Shown piece after piece: positions 54,584 to 63,698 of a DNA stretch of 64,000 nucleotides. Under the pieces are notes generated by a model. The model had not been told where the DNA came from. It worked only from the letters and a program-made list of their open reading frames with translations, and searched no databases. The translations under genes were made by a program, and so were the position numbers. The stretch is from Burkholderia sp. Ac-20365. GTDB lineage: Bacteria > Pseudomonadota > Gammaproteobacteria > Burkholderiales > Burkholderiaceae. Where the stretch lies: assembly GCF_017104715.1 (NCBI RefSeq), contig NZ_JAAGPI010000001.1:434001-498000 (forward strand), given 5' to 3'. Numbering within the stretch: the stretch's first letter is position 1; every line of letters starts with the position of its first letter.

Positions 54584-55294
54584 ATGAAGCTCACCGATTT
54601 CAAGGTTCTGACGTTCGATGTCGTCGGCACGCTGATCAACTTCGAAAAGGGCGTGCTCGCGTCCGTGCGACGTCTGGGCGGCGCGAAAGCCAAAGACCTC
54701 ACCGACGACCAGATTTTCGAGCCGTATATGCGCGGCCGCGCAACGTATCCGGGCCGCTCGAGCCATGAAATGGCCAACGTTTACCTGTACCTCGCCAAGG
54801 AACTCGGCCTGCCCGACGATGCGCAATCGGCCGCTGCATTCCAGCGTGATGTACTCGAATGGCCCGCGTTCGAAGATTCCGTCGCTGCATTGAAGCGCCT
54901 GCGCAAGCACTATCGCCTCGTCGCGATGACGAATGCGGACCGCGTCGCGCTGTCGGCCTATGCGCACACGCTCGGCGATCCGTTCGACGACACCGTCTGC
55001 TGCGACGAAACCGGCGTGGCCAAACCCGACCCGCAGTTCTTCGCCTACAACCGTGGACGCCAGGCTGCATTCGGCTTCAAGTTCGGCGAAATCCTGCATA
55101 CGGCACAAAGCCAGTATCACGACATCGGCATCGCAACGCAGCTCGGTTACTCGACGTGCTGGATCGAGCGTCGTCAGGGCATGAAGGGTTTTGGCGCGAC
55201 GCCCGTTCCGGAAGCCGTCACCGAGCCGACCTTCAAGTTCGCGACGCTCGCCGCGCTCGCGGATGCCGTCGAAGCCGAAGCACGCGCCGCCTGA
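54584..55294 (+). CDS. HAD protein with an atypical catalytic motif, module B
   Basis: The 236-residue haloacid-dehalogenase-like protein has motif I as TFDVVGTLINF: nucleophile Asp12 is kept, but the +2 residue is Val, neither the phosphatase Asp nor the dehalogenase Tyr. MTNAD (motif II), GVAKPDPQFF (Lys) and ILHTAQSQYHDIGI follow. Its catalytic ability is uncertain. AAGGGA lies upstream of the ATG. It follows the ATPase gene by 69 bp, and the flavoprotein gene follows after 2 bp. Confidence 0.82.
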   Translation: MKLTDFKVLTFDVVGTLINFEKGVLASVRRLGGAKAKDLTDDQIFEPYMRGRATYPGRSSHEMANVYLYLAKELGLPDDAQSAAAFQRDVLEWPAFEDSVAALKRLRKHYRLVAMTNADRVALSAYAHTLGDPFDDTVCCDETGVAKPDPQFFAYNRGRQAAFGFKFGEILHTAQSQYHDIGIATQLGYSTCWIERRQGMKGFGATPVPEAVTEPTFKFATLAALADAVEAEARAA

Positions 55295-55296
55295 TC

Positions 55297-56628
55297 ATGC
55301 TCGCGCCGACGACATCGCCGAGGCCCCAGCCCGATTCGCTCTGGCGCGCGATGGCCGCGCGCCCGCCGATCGTGCAGGAGCCGGTCAGCATGGGCGCGCC
55401 GCTCGGGCGTGATCTGATCGTCGATGTGGCGATCATCGGCGCGGGTTATTCGGGGCTCGCCGCTGCGTATGCATTGCAAAAGCGCGGCGTCGACTGTGCG
55501 GTGTTCGACGCGAACCCGGTAGGCTGGGGCGCGAGCGGGCGCAACGGCGGGGTCGTGTCGTCGAAGTTCCGGCTGTCGTTTCCGTCGATTGCCAGTACGT
55601 ACGGCCTCGATACCGCACAGCGCATGCATCGGCTCGCGCATGACGGCGTGCGCGTGGTCGAACAGTTCGTCGACGAGTTCAAGCTGGAGCGCGCGCAGTT
55701 CGAGCAGACGGGCAGTCTGCGTTGCGCGCATACCGAGCGTGCGTTCGCATCGATTCGCGCGGAAGCGGACTGGGTGCGCACGCAACTCGGTGACGGATCG
55801 ATGAGCGTTCTGTCGCGCGGCGACATTGCGCTGGAGACGGGCTCGAATGGTTTTGTCGGCGGTGTGCTGAGCGCCGATGCGGGCACCATCCTGCCGCTCG
55901 AATATGTATGGGGCATTGCGCGCGGGCTGACGGCGCGCGGCGTGCCCATCTACGAAGCGACGCCCGTTCTCGATATGAAGCGCGTGCAGGGCGGTGTGGT
56001 GCTACGCGTGCCCGGCGGCAGCGTGCGCGCGAAGCAGGTGATCGTCGCGACCAATGCGTACTCGAATCTTACGGAAGCGACGTCCGCCTATCAGCGCGAA
56101 CTGGTGCCGTTTCGCAGCGCGATGATAGCGACGGAAAGGTTGTCGCCGGAACTCGACGCGAAGCTGATGGTCAACCGGCGCAGCTACACCGAAACGCGTC
56201 GCATGATGAAGTGGTTTCGCAAGGTGGATGGGCGCATGCTGTTTGGCGGCCGCGACGCGTTCGGTAAAGAAGGGCAGGCAACGGGCTTCGACGCATTGCA
56301 GCGCGCAATGGTTGCGCTCTTTCCCGATCTCGCGGGCGTGCGTGTCGAGTATGGCTGGTCCGGTTATGTCGGGATGACGTTCAACGCGCTGCCGCATGTT
56401 GGTCGCAGCGATGATGTCACAACGTTTTGTCTCGGGTATAACGGTGCAGGGGTCGCGATGGCGAGCCTGATCGGCCAGCATGCTGCTGCGCTCGCACTCG
56501 GCGAGAAGCCGGAGCTTGCGTTGCTGGCTCAAGAAGGTTTGCGGCCCGTGCCGTTTCATTCGTTGCGCGCGCCGGGTGTGAGGCTCGTCGCAGCGTGGTA
56601 TCAGTTTCTCGACGCTGTGGGTGCATGA
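55297..56628 (+). CDS. FAD-dependent oxidoreductase (DAO family), module B
   Basis: The 443-residue protein has VAIIGAGYSGLAAAYALQKR (FAD motif), GWGASGRNGGVVSSKFRLSF, EYGWSGYVGMTFNALPHVGR and CLGYNGAGVAMASLIGQHAA, as in gamma-glutamylputrescine oxidase-like enzymes. It is expected to oxidise an amine imported by the adjacent transporter. The ATG at 55297 lies 2 bp after the HAD stop. Its own stop overlaps the permease start. Confidence 0.88.
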   Translation: MLAPTTSPRPQPDSLWRAMAARPPIVQEPVSMGAPLGRDLIVDVAIIGAGYSGLAAAYALQKRGVDCAVFDANPVGWGASGRNGGVVSSKFRLSFPSIASTYGLDTAQRMHRLAHDGVRVVEQFVDEFKLERAQFEQTGSLRCAHTERAFASIRAEADWVRTQLGDGSMSVLSRGDIALETGSNGFVGGVLSADAGTILPLEYVWGIARGLTARGVPIYEATPVLDMKRVQGGVVLRVPGGSVRAKQVIVATNAYSNLTEATSAYQRELVPFRSAMIATERLSPELDAKLMVNRRSYTETRRMMKWFRKVDGRMLFGGRDAFGKEGQATGFDALQRAMVALFPDLAGVRVEYGWSGYVGMTFNALPHVGRSDDVTTFCLGYNGAGVAMASLIGQHAAALALGEKPELALLAQEGLRPVPFHSLRAPGVRLVAAWYQFLDAVGA

Positions 56629-57536
56629 TGACGACAGTCAAACACGCTTATCAGGAACAGACTGTGATGCAGGCCGCTACGATCGATCCGTCGGTACGTC
56701 ACCAGCAGCGCGAGGACCGCGCGATGCTGTTGCTGATGGCGCCCGCGCTGCTCGTCGTGGTGGTGCTGCTGGTGGTGCCGCTCGCGTGGCTTTCGTGGCA
56801 GTCCATCTATCACGACGGCGCGTTCACGCTCGTCAACTATCGGCGCATCTTTACGGGCACGTATCTCGACACGTTCCTGATGACGTTCAAGCTGAGCATC
56901 ATCGTGACGTTGATTACGTTGCTGCTTGGTTATCCTGTTGCGTATTTCGCGGCCTCCGTGCCGCCGAAGTGGAGCGCGCTGATACTCGGCATGGTGATTC
57001 TGCCGTTCTGGACCAGCGTGCTCGTGCGTACGTACGCGTGGCTCGTGCTGCTGCAACGCACGGGGCTCGTGAACAAGGCGTTGCTGGGAATGGGTTTGAT
57101 CGACAGGCCCTTGCAGCTTTCGTATAACCAGTTCGGCACGATCGTCGCGATGGTGCACATCCTGTTGCCGTTCATGGTGCTGCCGCTGTATTCGGCGATG
57201 CAGAAGATTCCGTCCAACCTGTCGCAGGCGGGCGCGAGCCTCGGTGGATCGCCGCTGCATGTGTTCTGGCGCGTGTTCCTGCCGCTGTCGATGAGCGGCG
57301 TGGTCGCGGGCGTGACGCTCGTGTTCGTGCTGTGCCTCGGTTTCTACATCACGCCTGAGCTGATGGGCGGCGGCAAGTCGATCATGGTGTCGATGGTGGT
57401 GAGCCGCAATGTCGAGATCTACAACAGTTGGGGCGCGGCAAGTGCGGTGAGCGTCGTGCTGTTGATCTGCGTGTTCGCGATCTTCTATGCCGCGAGCCGC
57501 GTGATTCCCCTCGAAAAGACCCTGGGCGCGAAATGA
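56625..57536 (+). CDS. ABC transporter permease, PotB-like
   Basis: The 303-residue protein has six helices (LLLMAPALLVVVVLLVVPLA at the first) and the EAA loop QAGASLGGSPLHVFWRVFLP. This is the first permease of a spermidine/putrescine-type importer. ATGATG at 56625 overlaps the upstream stop, and its stop overlaps the next start (ATGA). Confidence 0.92.
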   Translation: MMTTVKHAYQEQTVMQAATIDPSVRHQQREDRAMLLLMAPALLVVVVLLVVPLAWLSWQSIYHDGAFTLVNYRRIFTGTYLDTFLMTFKLSIIVTLITLLLGYPVAYFAASVPPKWSALILGMVILPFWTSVLVRTYAWLVLLQRTGLVNKALLGMGLIDRPLQLSYNQFGTIVAMVHILLPFMVLPLYSAMQKIPSNLSQAGASLGGSPLHVFWRVFLPLSMSGVVAGVTLVFVLCLGFYITPELMGGGKSIMVSMVVSRNVEIYNSWGAASAVSVVLLICVFAIFYAASRVIPLEKTLGAK

Positions 57537-58330
57537 ACAAGCTCTCATTCGGAAGGCTGACGCTTGGTGCGGGCGTCGTGCTGATCCTCGTGTTCCTGAT
57601 GCTGCCCGTGGTGATCGTCGTACCGTTGTCGTTCTCCGATACGCGCTTCATGACGTTCCCGCCGCCCGCGTATTCGTTGCGCTGGTATCACTCGTTCTTC
57701 GATAACCCCGCGTGGATCGACGCGGCGCGCGTGACGCTGACGGCTTCCGTGTGCGCCGCGCTGATTGCGACGCCGCTCGGCATCGCGGCCGCGTATGGCA
57801 TCCAGCACGGCTCGCACTGGTCGATGCGCTATCTGCGCACGCTGCTGATGTTGCCGTTGATGGTCCCGATCATCATCGTCGCGGTGGGCGTGTTCTTCGT
57901 GTTCACGCAGGCGGGTTATGTGAATACGCTGAGCGGTCTGATCATCGCCGATACGATGCTCGGCTTGCCGTATGTGCTGATCTCGGTCGGCGCGGATTTG
58001 CGGACGTTCGACCGCACGCAGGAAATGGTCGCGCGCAGTCTCGGCATGAACCGCTTTCGCAGCTTCATGACGGTGACGCTGCCGCAGATCAAGGCGAGCG
58101 TGATCTCCGGCGCGGTGTTCGTGTTCATTCAGGCACTCGATGAAACCGTCGTCGCGCTGTTCATTTCGGGCGGCTCGAACCAGACGCTGACGCGGCGCAT
58201 GTTCGTTACGTTGCGTGACGAGATCGATCCGACCATCGCCGCGATCAGCACGATGCTGACGGCGCTGACCTTGTGTCTCGTGATGATCGTCGTGGTGAGC
58301 CGCCGTTCGTCGGCCGTCGCGCGGGCCTGA
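57533..58330 (+). CDS. ABC transporter permease, PotC-like
   Basis: The 265-residue protein has helices and the EAA loop ARSLGMNRFRSFMTVTLPQI, which pair it with the previous gene. It is the second permease of the importer. Coupling to its neighbour by ATGA is clear. The aldehyde dehydrogenase gene follows after 20 bp. Confidence 0.92.
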   Translation: MNKLSFGRLTLGAGVVLILVFLMLPVVIVVPLSFSDTRFMTFPPPAYSLRWYHSFFDNPAWIDAARVTLTASVCAALIATPLGIAAAYGIQHGSHWSMRYLRTLLMLPLMVPIIIVAVGVFFVFTQAGYVNTLSGLIIADTMLGLPYVLISVGADLRTFDRTQEMVARSLGMNRFRSFMTVTLPQIKASVISGAVFVFIQALDETVVALFISGGSNQTLTRRMFVTLRDEIDPTIAAISTMLTALTLCLVMIVVVSRRSSAVARA

Positions 58331-58350
58331 TTTCTTTCTACGGAAACCGG

Positions 58351-59778
58351 ATGTCCAATTCACTGAAGTTCTATATCGACGGCGCGTGGGTCGAGCCGTC
58401 CAGTTCTGCGCGTTTGCCTGTTATCGATCCTTCTACCGAAGAGCCGTTCGCCGAAGTGGCGCTCGGCAATGCGCAGGATGTCGAGCGTGCGGTTGCGGCG
58501 GCGAAGCGTGCATTTGCGTCCTTCTCGCAGACGCGGCCCGAGGAACGTGTTGCGTTGATCCGGCGCATTCTCGACGCGTACATGGAACGCTACGACGAGA
58601 TGGCCGATACGATCATGCGCGAGATCGGCGCGCCCGCGAAGCTTTCTCACGCGTGGCAGGCGGGGCTTGGCAAGCGTCATCTGGAAGAAGTGCTGCGAAC
58701 GTGCGAAACGTTCGAATGGCAGCGCAAGAAGGGCACGACGCTGATCAATCATGAGCCTGTCGGCGTGGTTGCATTGATCACGCCCTGGAACTGGCCGATC
58801 AATCAGATCGTCTGCAAGGTCGCGCCAGCGATTGCGGCGGGCTGCACGATGGTGCTCAAGCCCAGCGAAGTATCGCCGCTCAATGCCGTGCTGTTCGCCG
58901 AGATCATCGATGCGGCCGGCGTGCCAGCGGGCGTGTTCAATCTCGTCAACGGCGACGGGCCGACGGTGGGCGCTGCGCTTTGCAGTCATCCCGATGTCGA
59001 TATGGTGTCGTTCACGGGCTCGACGCGCGCTGGCGTCGAGATCGCGAAGCTCGCGGCGCCGACCGTGAAGCGCGTGCATCAGGAGCTCGGCGGCAAGTCA
59101 GCGAACATTCTGCTCGACGATGCCGATTTCGAAGCGGCTGTGACGGCGGGCGTCAATTCGTGCTTCGGCAATAGCGGCCAGTCGTGCAATGCGCCGACGC
59201 GGATGCTCGTGCCCGCGTCGCGGCATGATGAAGCGGTCGAGATTGCGCGGCGTGCGGCGCAGGCGCATCGTGTCGGTGCCGCCGATGCTGCGGACACGAC
59301 GATGGGGCCGGTGGTCAGCGACGTGCAGTTCGAGCGCGTGCAGCGCCTGATTGGTATGGGTATTGATGAGGGCGCGGAACTGGTTTCTGGCGGCTTGGGA
59401 CGTCCCGATGGTTTGACGCGTGGCTACTTCGTAAAGCCGACGGTGTTCGCGAATGTCGACCCGTCGATGACGATTGCGCGCGATGAAATCTTCGGACCTG
59501 TGCTGGCGATCATGCCGTATCGCGATGAAGAAGACGCGATTGCGATCGCCAACGATACGCCGTTTGGACTCGCGGCTTACGTGCAATCGACGGATATTGA
59601 ACGGGCGCGCAGGGTTGGTTTCAGGATGCGTGCGGGCAGTGTGTATCTGAACTATCCGGCGTGGGATGCAGGCTCGCCATTTGGCGGGTACAAGCAGTCG
59701 GGGAACGGGCGTGAGTATGGCGAATGGGGGCTGGAGGCGTTTCTGGAGGTGAAGGGGGTGGTGGGGTTTGGGGCGTGA
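58351..59778 (+). CDS. Aldehyde dehydrogenase family protein, module B
   Basis: The 475-residue ALDH has ITPWNWPINQIVCK, QELGGKSAN (base Glu) and NSGQSCNAPTR (catalytic Cys). It ends the operon, and a hairpin follows. It likely oxidises the aldehyde released by the DAO oxidase. Substrate unknown. Confidence 0.9.
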   Translation: MSNSLKFYIDGAWVEPSSSARLPVIDPSTEEPFAEVALGNAQDVERAVAAAKRAFASFSQTRPEERVALIRRILDAYMERYDEMADTIMREIGAPAKLSHAWQAGLGKRHLEEVLRTCETFEWQRKKGTTLINHEPVGVVALITPWNWPINQIVCKVAPAIAAGCTMVLKPSEVSPLNAVLFAEIIDAAGVPAGVFNLVNGDGPTVGAALCSHPDVDMVSFTGSTRAGVEIAKLAAPTVKRVHQELGGKSANILLDDADFEAAVTAGVNSCFGNSGQSCNAPTRMLVPASRHDEAVEIARRAAQAHRVGAADAADTTMGPVVSDVQFERVQRLIGMGIDEGAELVSGGLGRPDGLTRGYFVKPTVFANVDPSMTIARDEIFGPVLAIMPYRDEEDAIAIANDTPFGLAAYVQSTDIERARRVGFRMRAGSVYLNYPAWDAGSPFGGYKQSGNGREYGEWGLEAFLEVKGVVGFGA

Positions 59779-59787
59779 GAGGGAAAT

Positions 59788-59815
59788 GGAAAGCCCCTGT
59801 TATACGGGGCTTTCC
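59788..59815. terminator. Hairpin between module B and hicAB
   Basis: GGAAAGCCCC and GGGGCTTTCC form a 10-bp perfect stem with an 8-nt loop, 9 bp after the aldehyde dehydrogenase stop and close to the convergent hicB end. No T-run of note is present. Confidence 0.6.
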
Positions 59816-59825
59816 GGCGTGGAAA

Positions 59826-60266
59826 TCACACCGCGCGAATATCAAGCCGCTTGCCGAGCACAGCAAACGCCGATTCGACCATCTCGATCTTCGATGAATG
59901 GCTGAAGTTCAGGAGTCGATCCACCTGCACCTGATTCACGCTAAGCCGCCTTGCGAGTTCGGCTTTGCGTACGTTCTGGCGCAGCATTTCTTCGGCAAGC
60001 AGCACTTTGGCGGTGACAAGCGCGGGTAGCGTGACGACGGGTTGCCCACGCTTTGCCTTCGAGGGCATCGGGATACTGCGCTTTTGCGCGAAATAGATTT
60101 CAAGTGCAGCTTCGAGCGCGTCCAGCGCCTGCACTTTTGCGTCTTCTTCGTCGTTGCCAACGGTGATGGCCTCGGGTACATCCGGAAACGTGACGAGCAA
60201 TGTGCCGTTGTCGTCGGGCGTCAGGCTGATTGGATAGCTGAGCATACGTGTGTCTTCGTTCGACAT
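59826..60266 (-). CDS. hicB: HicB-family antitoxin
   Basis: The 146-residue protein has the HicB fold (YPISLTPDDNGTLLVTFPDV, then VPEAITVGNDEEDAKVQALD) and a C-terminal helix-turn-helix (LRQNVRKAELARRLSVNQVQ, VDRLLNFSHS). It neutralises HicA and represses the operon. The start may be 60266 or the Met at 60245. It follows hicA by 57 bp, a gap that holds a 6-bp hairpin (60302-60317). Confidence 0.93.
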   Translation of the reverse strand: MSNEDTRMLSYPISLTPDDNGTLLVTFPDVPEAITVGNDEEDAKVQALDALEAALEIYFAQKRSIPMPSKAKRGQPVVTLPALVTAKVLLAEEMLRQNVRKAELARRLSVNQVQVDRLLNFSHSSKIEMVESAFAVLGKRLDIRAV

Positions 60267-60323
60267 TCTTCAAGGAACATGGACTTGATACGCGAGTGAG
60301 AGAGCCCTCGCGGGCTCCCTGTT

Positions 60324-60509
60324 TCACCTGATCCCGAGTTGCTTCTTGATGGCTTCCACCAGCCCTTTACCGATTTCCTTGGCTCCGTGATCCGGGAAGA
60401 TGGTTGACTTGCCATTGAGCGTCACCCGGTAGTGACTTGAGCCGCTTCGGTGCTTTTCGAACGTCGCACCTCGCTGCTTGAGCCACTTCCTGAACTCGCT
60501 GTATTTCAT
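60324..60509 (-). CDS. hicA: HicA-family toxin
   Basis: The 61-residue protein MKYSEFRKWLKQRGATFEKH, then GSSHYRV (catalytic His26), IFPDHGAKEIGKGLV and KKQLGI, is a typical HicA mRNA interferase. AGGGAGA precedes the ATG. The toxin gene comes first, the usual order for this system. Two inverted repeats overlap the promoter. No integrase, transposase or attachment sequence is seen nearby. Confidence 0.92.
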   Translation of the reverse strand: MKYSEFRKWLKQRGATFEKHRSGSSHYRVTLNGKSTIFPDHGAKEIGKGLVEAIKKQLGIR

Positions 60510-60544
60510 GTTCTCCCTGTGTTGTTATGAAGGGAGAAAGATAC

Positions 60545-60591
60545 AACATTAATGTTATGTTTTAAATAGGATTGATGCAACAAAAATGTTG
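60545..60591 (-). promoter_or_regulatory. hicAB promoter with two palindromic operators
   Basis: On the minus strand the -35 TTGCAT (60575-60580) and -10 TAACAT (60552-60557) are 17 bp apart. AACATTAATGTT (60545-60556) covers the -10, and CAACA-AAAA-TGTTG (60578-60591) covers the -35. Both are HicB-type operators, so binding would occlude RNA polymerase. The region is strongly A/T-rich compared with its surroundings. Confidence 0.65.
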
Positions 60592-60598
60592 TAAATTG

Positions 60599-62326
60599 TC
60601 ATGACGATGTGACTGACGGATGCCGAATCGAGATTTGGCTCAGACACTCACAGATTCCCCCGAACGTCTCCGCCATCCGCTCCGCCACCATAATCGTCGG
60701 CACATTCGTATTCGCGCACGGGATCGAAGGAAACAGCGACGCATCGCACACATGCAGTCCTTCGACGCCATACACGGCGCCATCGGAATCCGTCACAGCC
60801 AGAGGATCGCGTGAGTCCCCCATCCTGCAAGTCCCGGACGGATGCCACGTGCCACCAACCGATCGCGTCACGAATTCCGTCATCGCCTGATCATCCGCAA
60901 GCAGTTCATCTATCGAAACACCTTGCGTCACCACCCGCCTGATCAGCGACCCACGCAACGGCCCAGCCACATCCAGCAAAGCACTCAACGCGCCACGCTG
61001 AACCGCATTCCACATCCCAGGCACAGCAACAGCCGCGACGCGCGGCGAATAGCTCGAAGGAAAAATCACATCACGATGCTTGGCCATCGAAGGCGCCGCC
61101 AGCGTCTGCGCGCCGAACCGCAACGCAAGCTTCAACCGCTCGAGATCCCGCCGATCCGAAAGCATCGCGAAGTCGACCAGTGGCTCATCGAAAGCATTCG
61201 TCGACGCGAGCTTCAAGGAACCGCGCGAATACGACTTGTTGACCCAGAAGAAAATCGTCCCCAACCGGTAACCGACCGAATGCCAGCCCGAGCGCGACAG
61301 GATCGCGCCGTGCATATCGCCGGGCACGGTATCGGGCAGGCCGGAAGAAAAGCGCACGATGGCCTGTTCGTGATGCTCATCGGGAAACGGTGTGCGAGCA
61401 GCGCGCGGCAGAAAGGCCGATACGGCGATCGACGGATGCTCCATCAGATTGCGCCCCACGCCGGCGCGATCGGCCCGCACCTCGATGCCTAGCGCGGCGA
61501 GATCGCTCGCTGGACCGATGCCGCTTCGCAGCAACAGAGCAGGGCTATGAATCGCCCCCGCGCTGACGATAACCCGCGCCGCACGCATATCCTCATGCGT
61601 ACCATCGGCACGCAACAAACGCGTGCCAATTGCGCGTTGGCCATCGAACAGAATCCGATCGACAACGAGCCCCGTGCGGATCGACAGATTCTTGCGAGCG
61701 CGAACAGCATCGTCGAGATAACAGACAGAAGTTGGAATACGTTCGCCCGCCTCACTCACAGCAATCGCACCGATGAAGGTCCCGTCTTCCCACGGTCCAT
61801 TCTGATCGTCGCGTAATGCATGTCCGTGCTGTTGCAACGTACCGAGCACACCTTTCACAAACGGCGAAATACGCGGCCAGCGCGTGCGCTGGATGCGCAG
61901 CGGACCATCCGCGCCATGCAGGTCGCCAGCAAAGTCGCAATCTGTTTCGAGCTTGCGAAAGTAGGGCAGACACGTGTCCCAGTTCCATCCACGCGCGCCG
62001 AGCGTTTCCCATTCATCGTAATCGGCGGGCGCGCCGCGGTTGGCCATCAATGCGTTGATCGCCGAGCCGCCGCCCAGCAGCTTCGCCTGTTCATAGCGGC
62101 GCAGCGCGGCCGGCGCGCTCATGCGCGCTTTCAGTTGCTGCCAGATGTTATTCGTGTCGAGATACGCGCGGCCCGGATAGCGGCTGCGGATCGCATCGGG
62201 CATGCTCGCCTGCGAAATATCGCGGCCCGCTTCGATCAGACACACGGTCTTGCTCTTGTCTTCCGACAGGCGCGCAGCCAGCACGCAGCCCGCCGATCCA
62301 CCGCCCAGAATCAGATAGTCGATCAC
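60599..62326 (-). CDS. GMC-family oxidoreductase (choline/alcohol dehydrogenase type)
   Basis: The 575-residue protein has GGGSAGCVLAARLSEDKSK (FAD site), LLGGGSAINALMANRGAP, VSAGAIHSPALLLRSGIGP and the C-terminal HPSGTCRMG (catalytic His), the classic GMC set of choline dehydrogenase-like enzymes. It starts with GTG at 62326 and lacks a clear Shine-Dalgarno sequence. It follows the potD-like gene by 112 bp and may be co-transcribed with it. It probably acts on an alcohol or amino alcohol related to the imported substrate. Confidence 0.9.
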   Translation of the reverse strand: MIDYLILGGGSAGCVLAARLSEDKSKTVCLIEAGRDISQASMPDAIRSRYPGRAYLDTNNIWQQLKARMSAPAALRRYEQAKLLGGGSAINALMANRGAPADYDEWETLGARGWNWDTCLPYFRKLETDCDFAGDLHGADGPLRIQRTRWPRISPFVKGVLGTLQQHGHALRDDQNGPWEDGTFIGAIAVSEAGERIPTSVCYLDDAVRARKNLSIRTGLVVDRILFDGQRAIGTRLLRADGTHEDMRAARVIVSAGAIHSPALLLRSGIGPASDLAALGIEVRADRAGVGRNLMEHPSIAVSAFLPRAARTPFPDEHHEQAIVRFSSGLPDTVPGDMHGAILSRSGWHSVGYRLGTIFFWVNKSYSRGSLKLASTNAFDEPLVDFAMLSDRRDLERLKLALRFGAQTLAAPSMAKHRDVIFPSSYSPRVAAVAVPGMWNAVQRGALSALLDVAGPLRGSLIRRVVTQGVSIDELLADDQAMTEFVTRSVGGTWHPSGTCRMGDSRDPLAVTDSDGAVYGVEGLHVCDASLFPSIPCANTNVPTIMVAERMAETFGGICECLSQISIRHPSVTSS

Positions 62327-62438
62327 GTCGATTGTTATGAGGCGCGGCGCGCCTGCAGTGCGTGAAAAGCGATCAAATGAAAAGCGCCCGCGACGAACGA
62401 CGTGCCTGCGGGCGCCTGAGTCAAAGCGAACGGCTATG

Positions 62439-63482
62439 TTATTGCATGAACTTCAGCCAGCGTGCCTTGGCCTGGATGCCGGCATCGGATGCCCACCATT
62501 CTTCCGACATCAGCGCCTGTTTAGCCGCGTTATCCGGCGAGCTAGGCAGTTCGCTCGCGCGCTTCGCCGTGATCTTGCCCGTCTTGAACGCGGCGGGGTT
62601 CCCCGGACCGTAGTCGATATAAAGCGGCAGATTGGCCTGCAATTCCGGCGACAACGCGGCATTCACGAACTTGATCGCATCGGGCAGATTCGGCGCGTTC
62701 TTCAGCACGCACAGTTGTGTGTTCTGCAGAATGCCGTCGTTGAACGTGAAGTCGACATCGGGATCGTCCTTCTTCACGGCGCTTGCGCGGCCGTTCCAGA
62801 TCATCGTCATGTCCACTTCGCCGTCGTGCAGCAATTGCGCCGACTGGCCGCCCGACGTCCACCACACGGTGATATCCGGCTTGATCTGCTGCAGCTTTTT
62901 AAACGCACGGTCGACATCGAGCGGATAGAGCTTGTCGCGCGGCACGCCATCAGCGAGCAGCGCGGCCTCGAGCACGGTTTGCGGATCGTTACGCAGCGCG
63001 CGCGTGCCGGGGAAGTTCTTCACGTCCCAGAAGTCTTTCCAGCTTTGCGGCACCTTCTTCAACGTCTTCTTGTTGTAGCCGATCACGGTCGAATAGAACT
63101 CGTACGCCACCGAATACGGGGTGCGGTACTTTTCCGGCACGGCTGCCGCGTTCGGGATCTTCGAGAAGTCGAGCTTTTCGAGCAGACCTTCGCGGCCGCC
63201 ACGCAGACAGTTCGAGGTCGGCGTATCGACCACATCCCAGATCGGCTTGCCGGTCGCGCCTTGCGCCTTGATCTGCGGCCATGCGTCAGGAATGCTGTCC
63301 TGAGCGATGGTGATGCCCAGCTCCTTCGCGGCGGGATCCAGGATGGCCTTGGTCTGGGCTTCCTGATACGTGCCGCCTTGCGAGACGAACGTGATTTTTC
63401 CCGCAGCGAACGCGGGCGCGAGGCCCGCGATGCTCAACGCGAGCGTCATAACTACAGGGCGCAACTTCATTTTATTGATCAC
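62439..63482 (-). CDS. ABC transporter periplasmic binding protein, PotD-like
   Basis: The 347-residue protein has a signal peptide (KLRPVVMTLALSIAGLAPAF) and the spermidine/putrescine-binding fold (KITFVSQGGTYQEAQTKAI, TVIGYNKKTLKKVPQSWKDF, VDMTMIWNGRASAVKKDDP). The start is GTG at 63482, because GAGGAAATGTC lies directly before it. The in-frame ATG at 63470 has no such site. It very likely delivers substrate to the PotABC-like permease of module B, which lacks its own binding protein. Confidence 0.92.
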   Translation of the reverse strand: MINKMKLRPVVMTLALSIAGLAPAFAAGKITFVSQGGTYQEAQTKAILDPAAKELGITIAQDSIPDAWPQIKAQGATGKPIWDVVDTPTSNCLRGGREGLLEKLDFSKIPNAAAVPEKYRTPYSVAYEFYSTVIGYNKKTLKKVPQSWKDFWDVKNFPGTRALRNDPQTVLEAALLADGVPRDKLYPLDVDRAFKKLQQIKPDITVWWTSGGQSAQLLHDGEVDMTMIWNGRASAVKKDDPDVDFTFNDGILQNTQLCVLKNAPNLPDAIKFVNAALSPELQANLPLYIDYGPGNPAAFKTGKITAKRASELPSSPDNAAKQALMSEEWWASDAGIQAKARWLKFMQ

Positions 63483-63594
63483 GACATTTCCTCGACACGG
63501 TTGAAGCGAAAGACATCTTCCAGGTCGTGCAGTCCCGCTTCCTTTATGCCGCTGGAAGCAGGACAGCGCGGGATTGATTGAAAATATAGTGAGT

Positions 63595-63627
63595 CAATTT
63601 CGGCGGAGCAACGCCGGAATTGTTGGA
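63595..63627. promoter_or_regulatory. Inverted repeat upstream of the PotD-like gene
   Basis: CAATTTCGGC and GCCGGAATTG (63595-63622, one mismatch, 8-nt loop) lie about 113 bp upstream of the GTG. AATTGTTGGA (63618-63627) is the exact inverse of TCCAACAATT at 53340-53349 in the LysR/PotA promoter. Shared control by that LysR is a plausible inference. Confidence 0.45.
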
Positions 63628-63698
63628 GTCCCCATGACGTAGTGTTATGTCAGACGCTTGCTGCGCCCGTCACCAGGGCACTCACCGATCGCGTGTGA

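Noticed and set aside
59826..60591. A genomic island or prophage boundary around hicAB
   Set aside because: No integrase, transposase, tRNA or direct repeats are visible. Only the toxin-antitoxin pair and a local A/T-rich promoter are supported.
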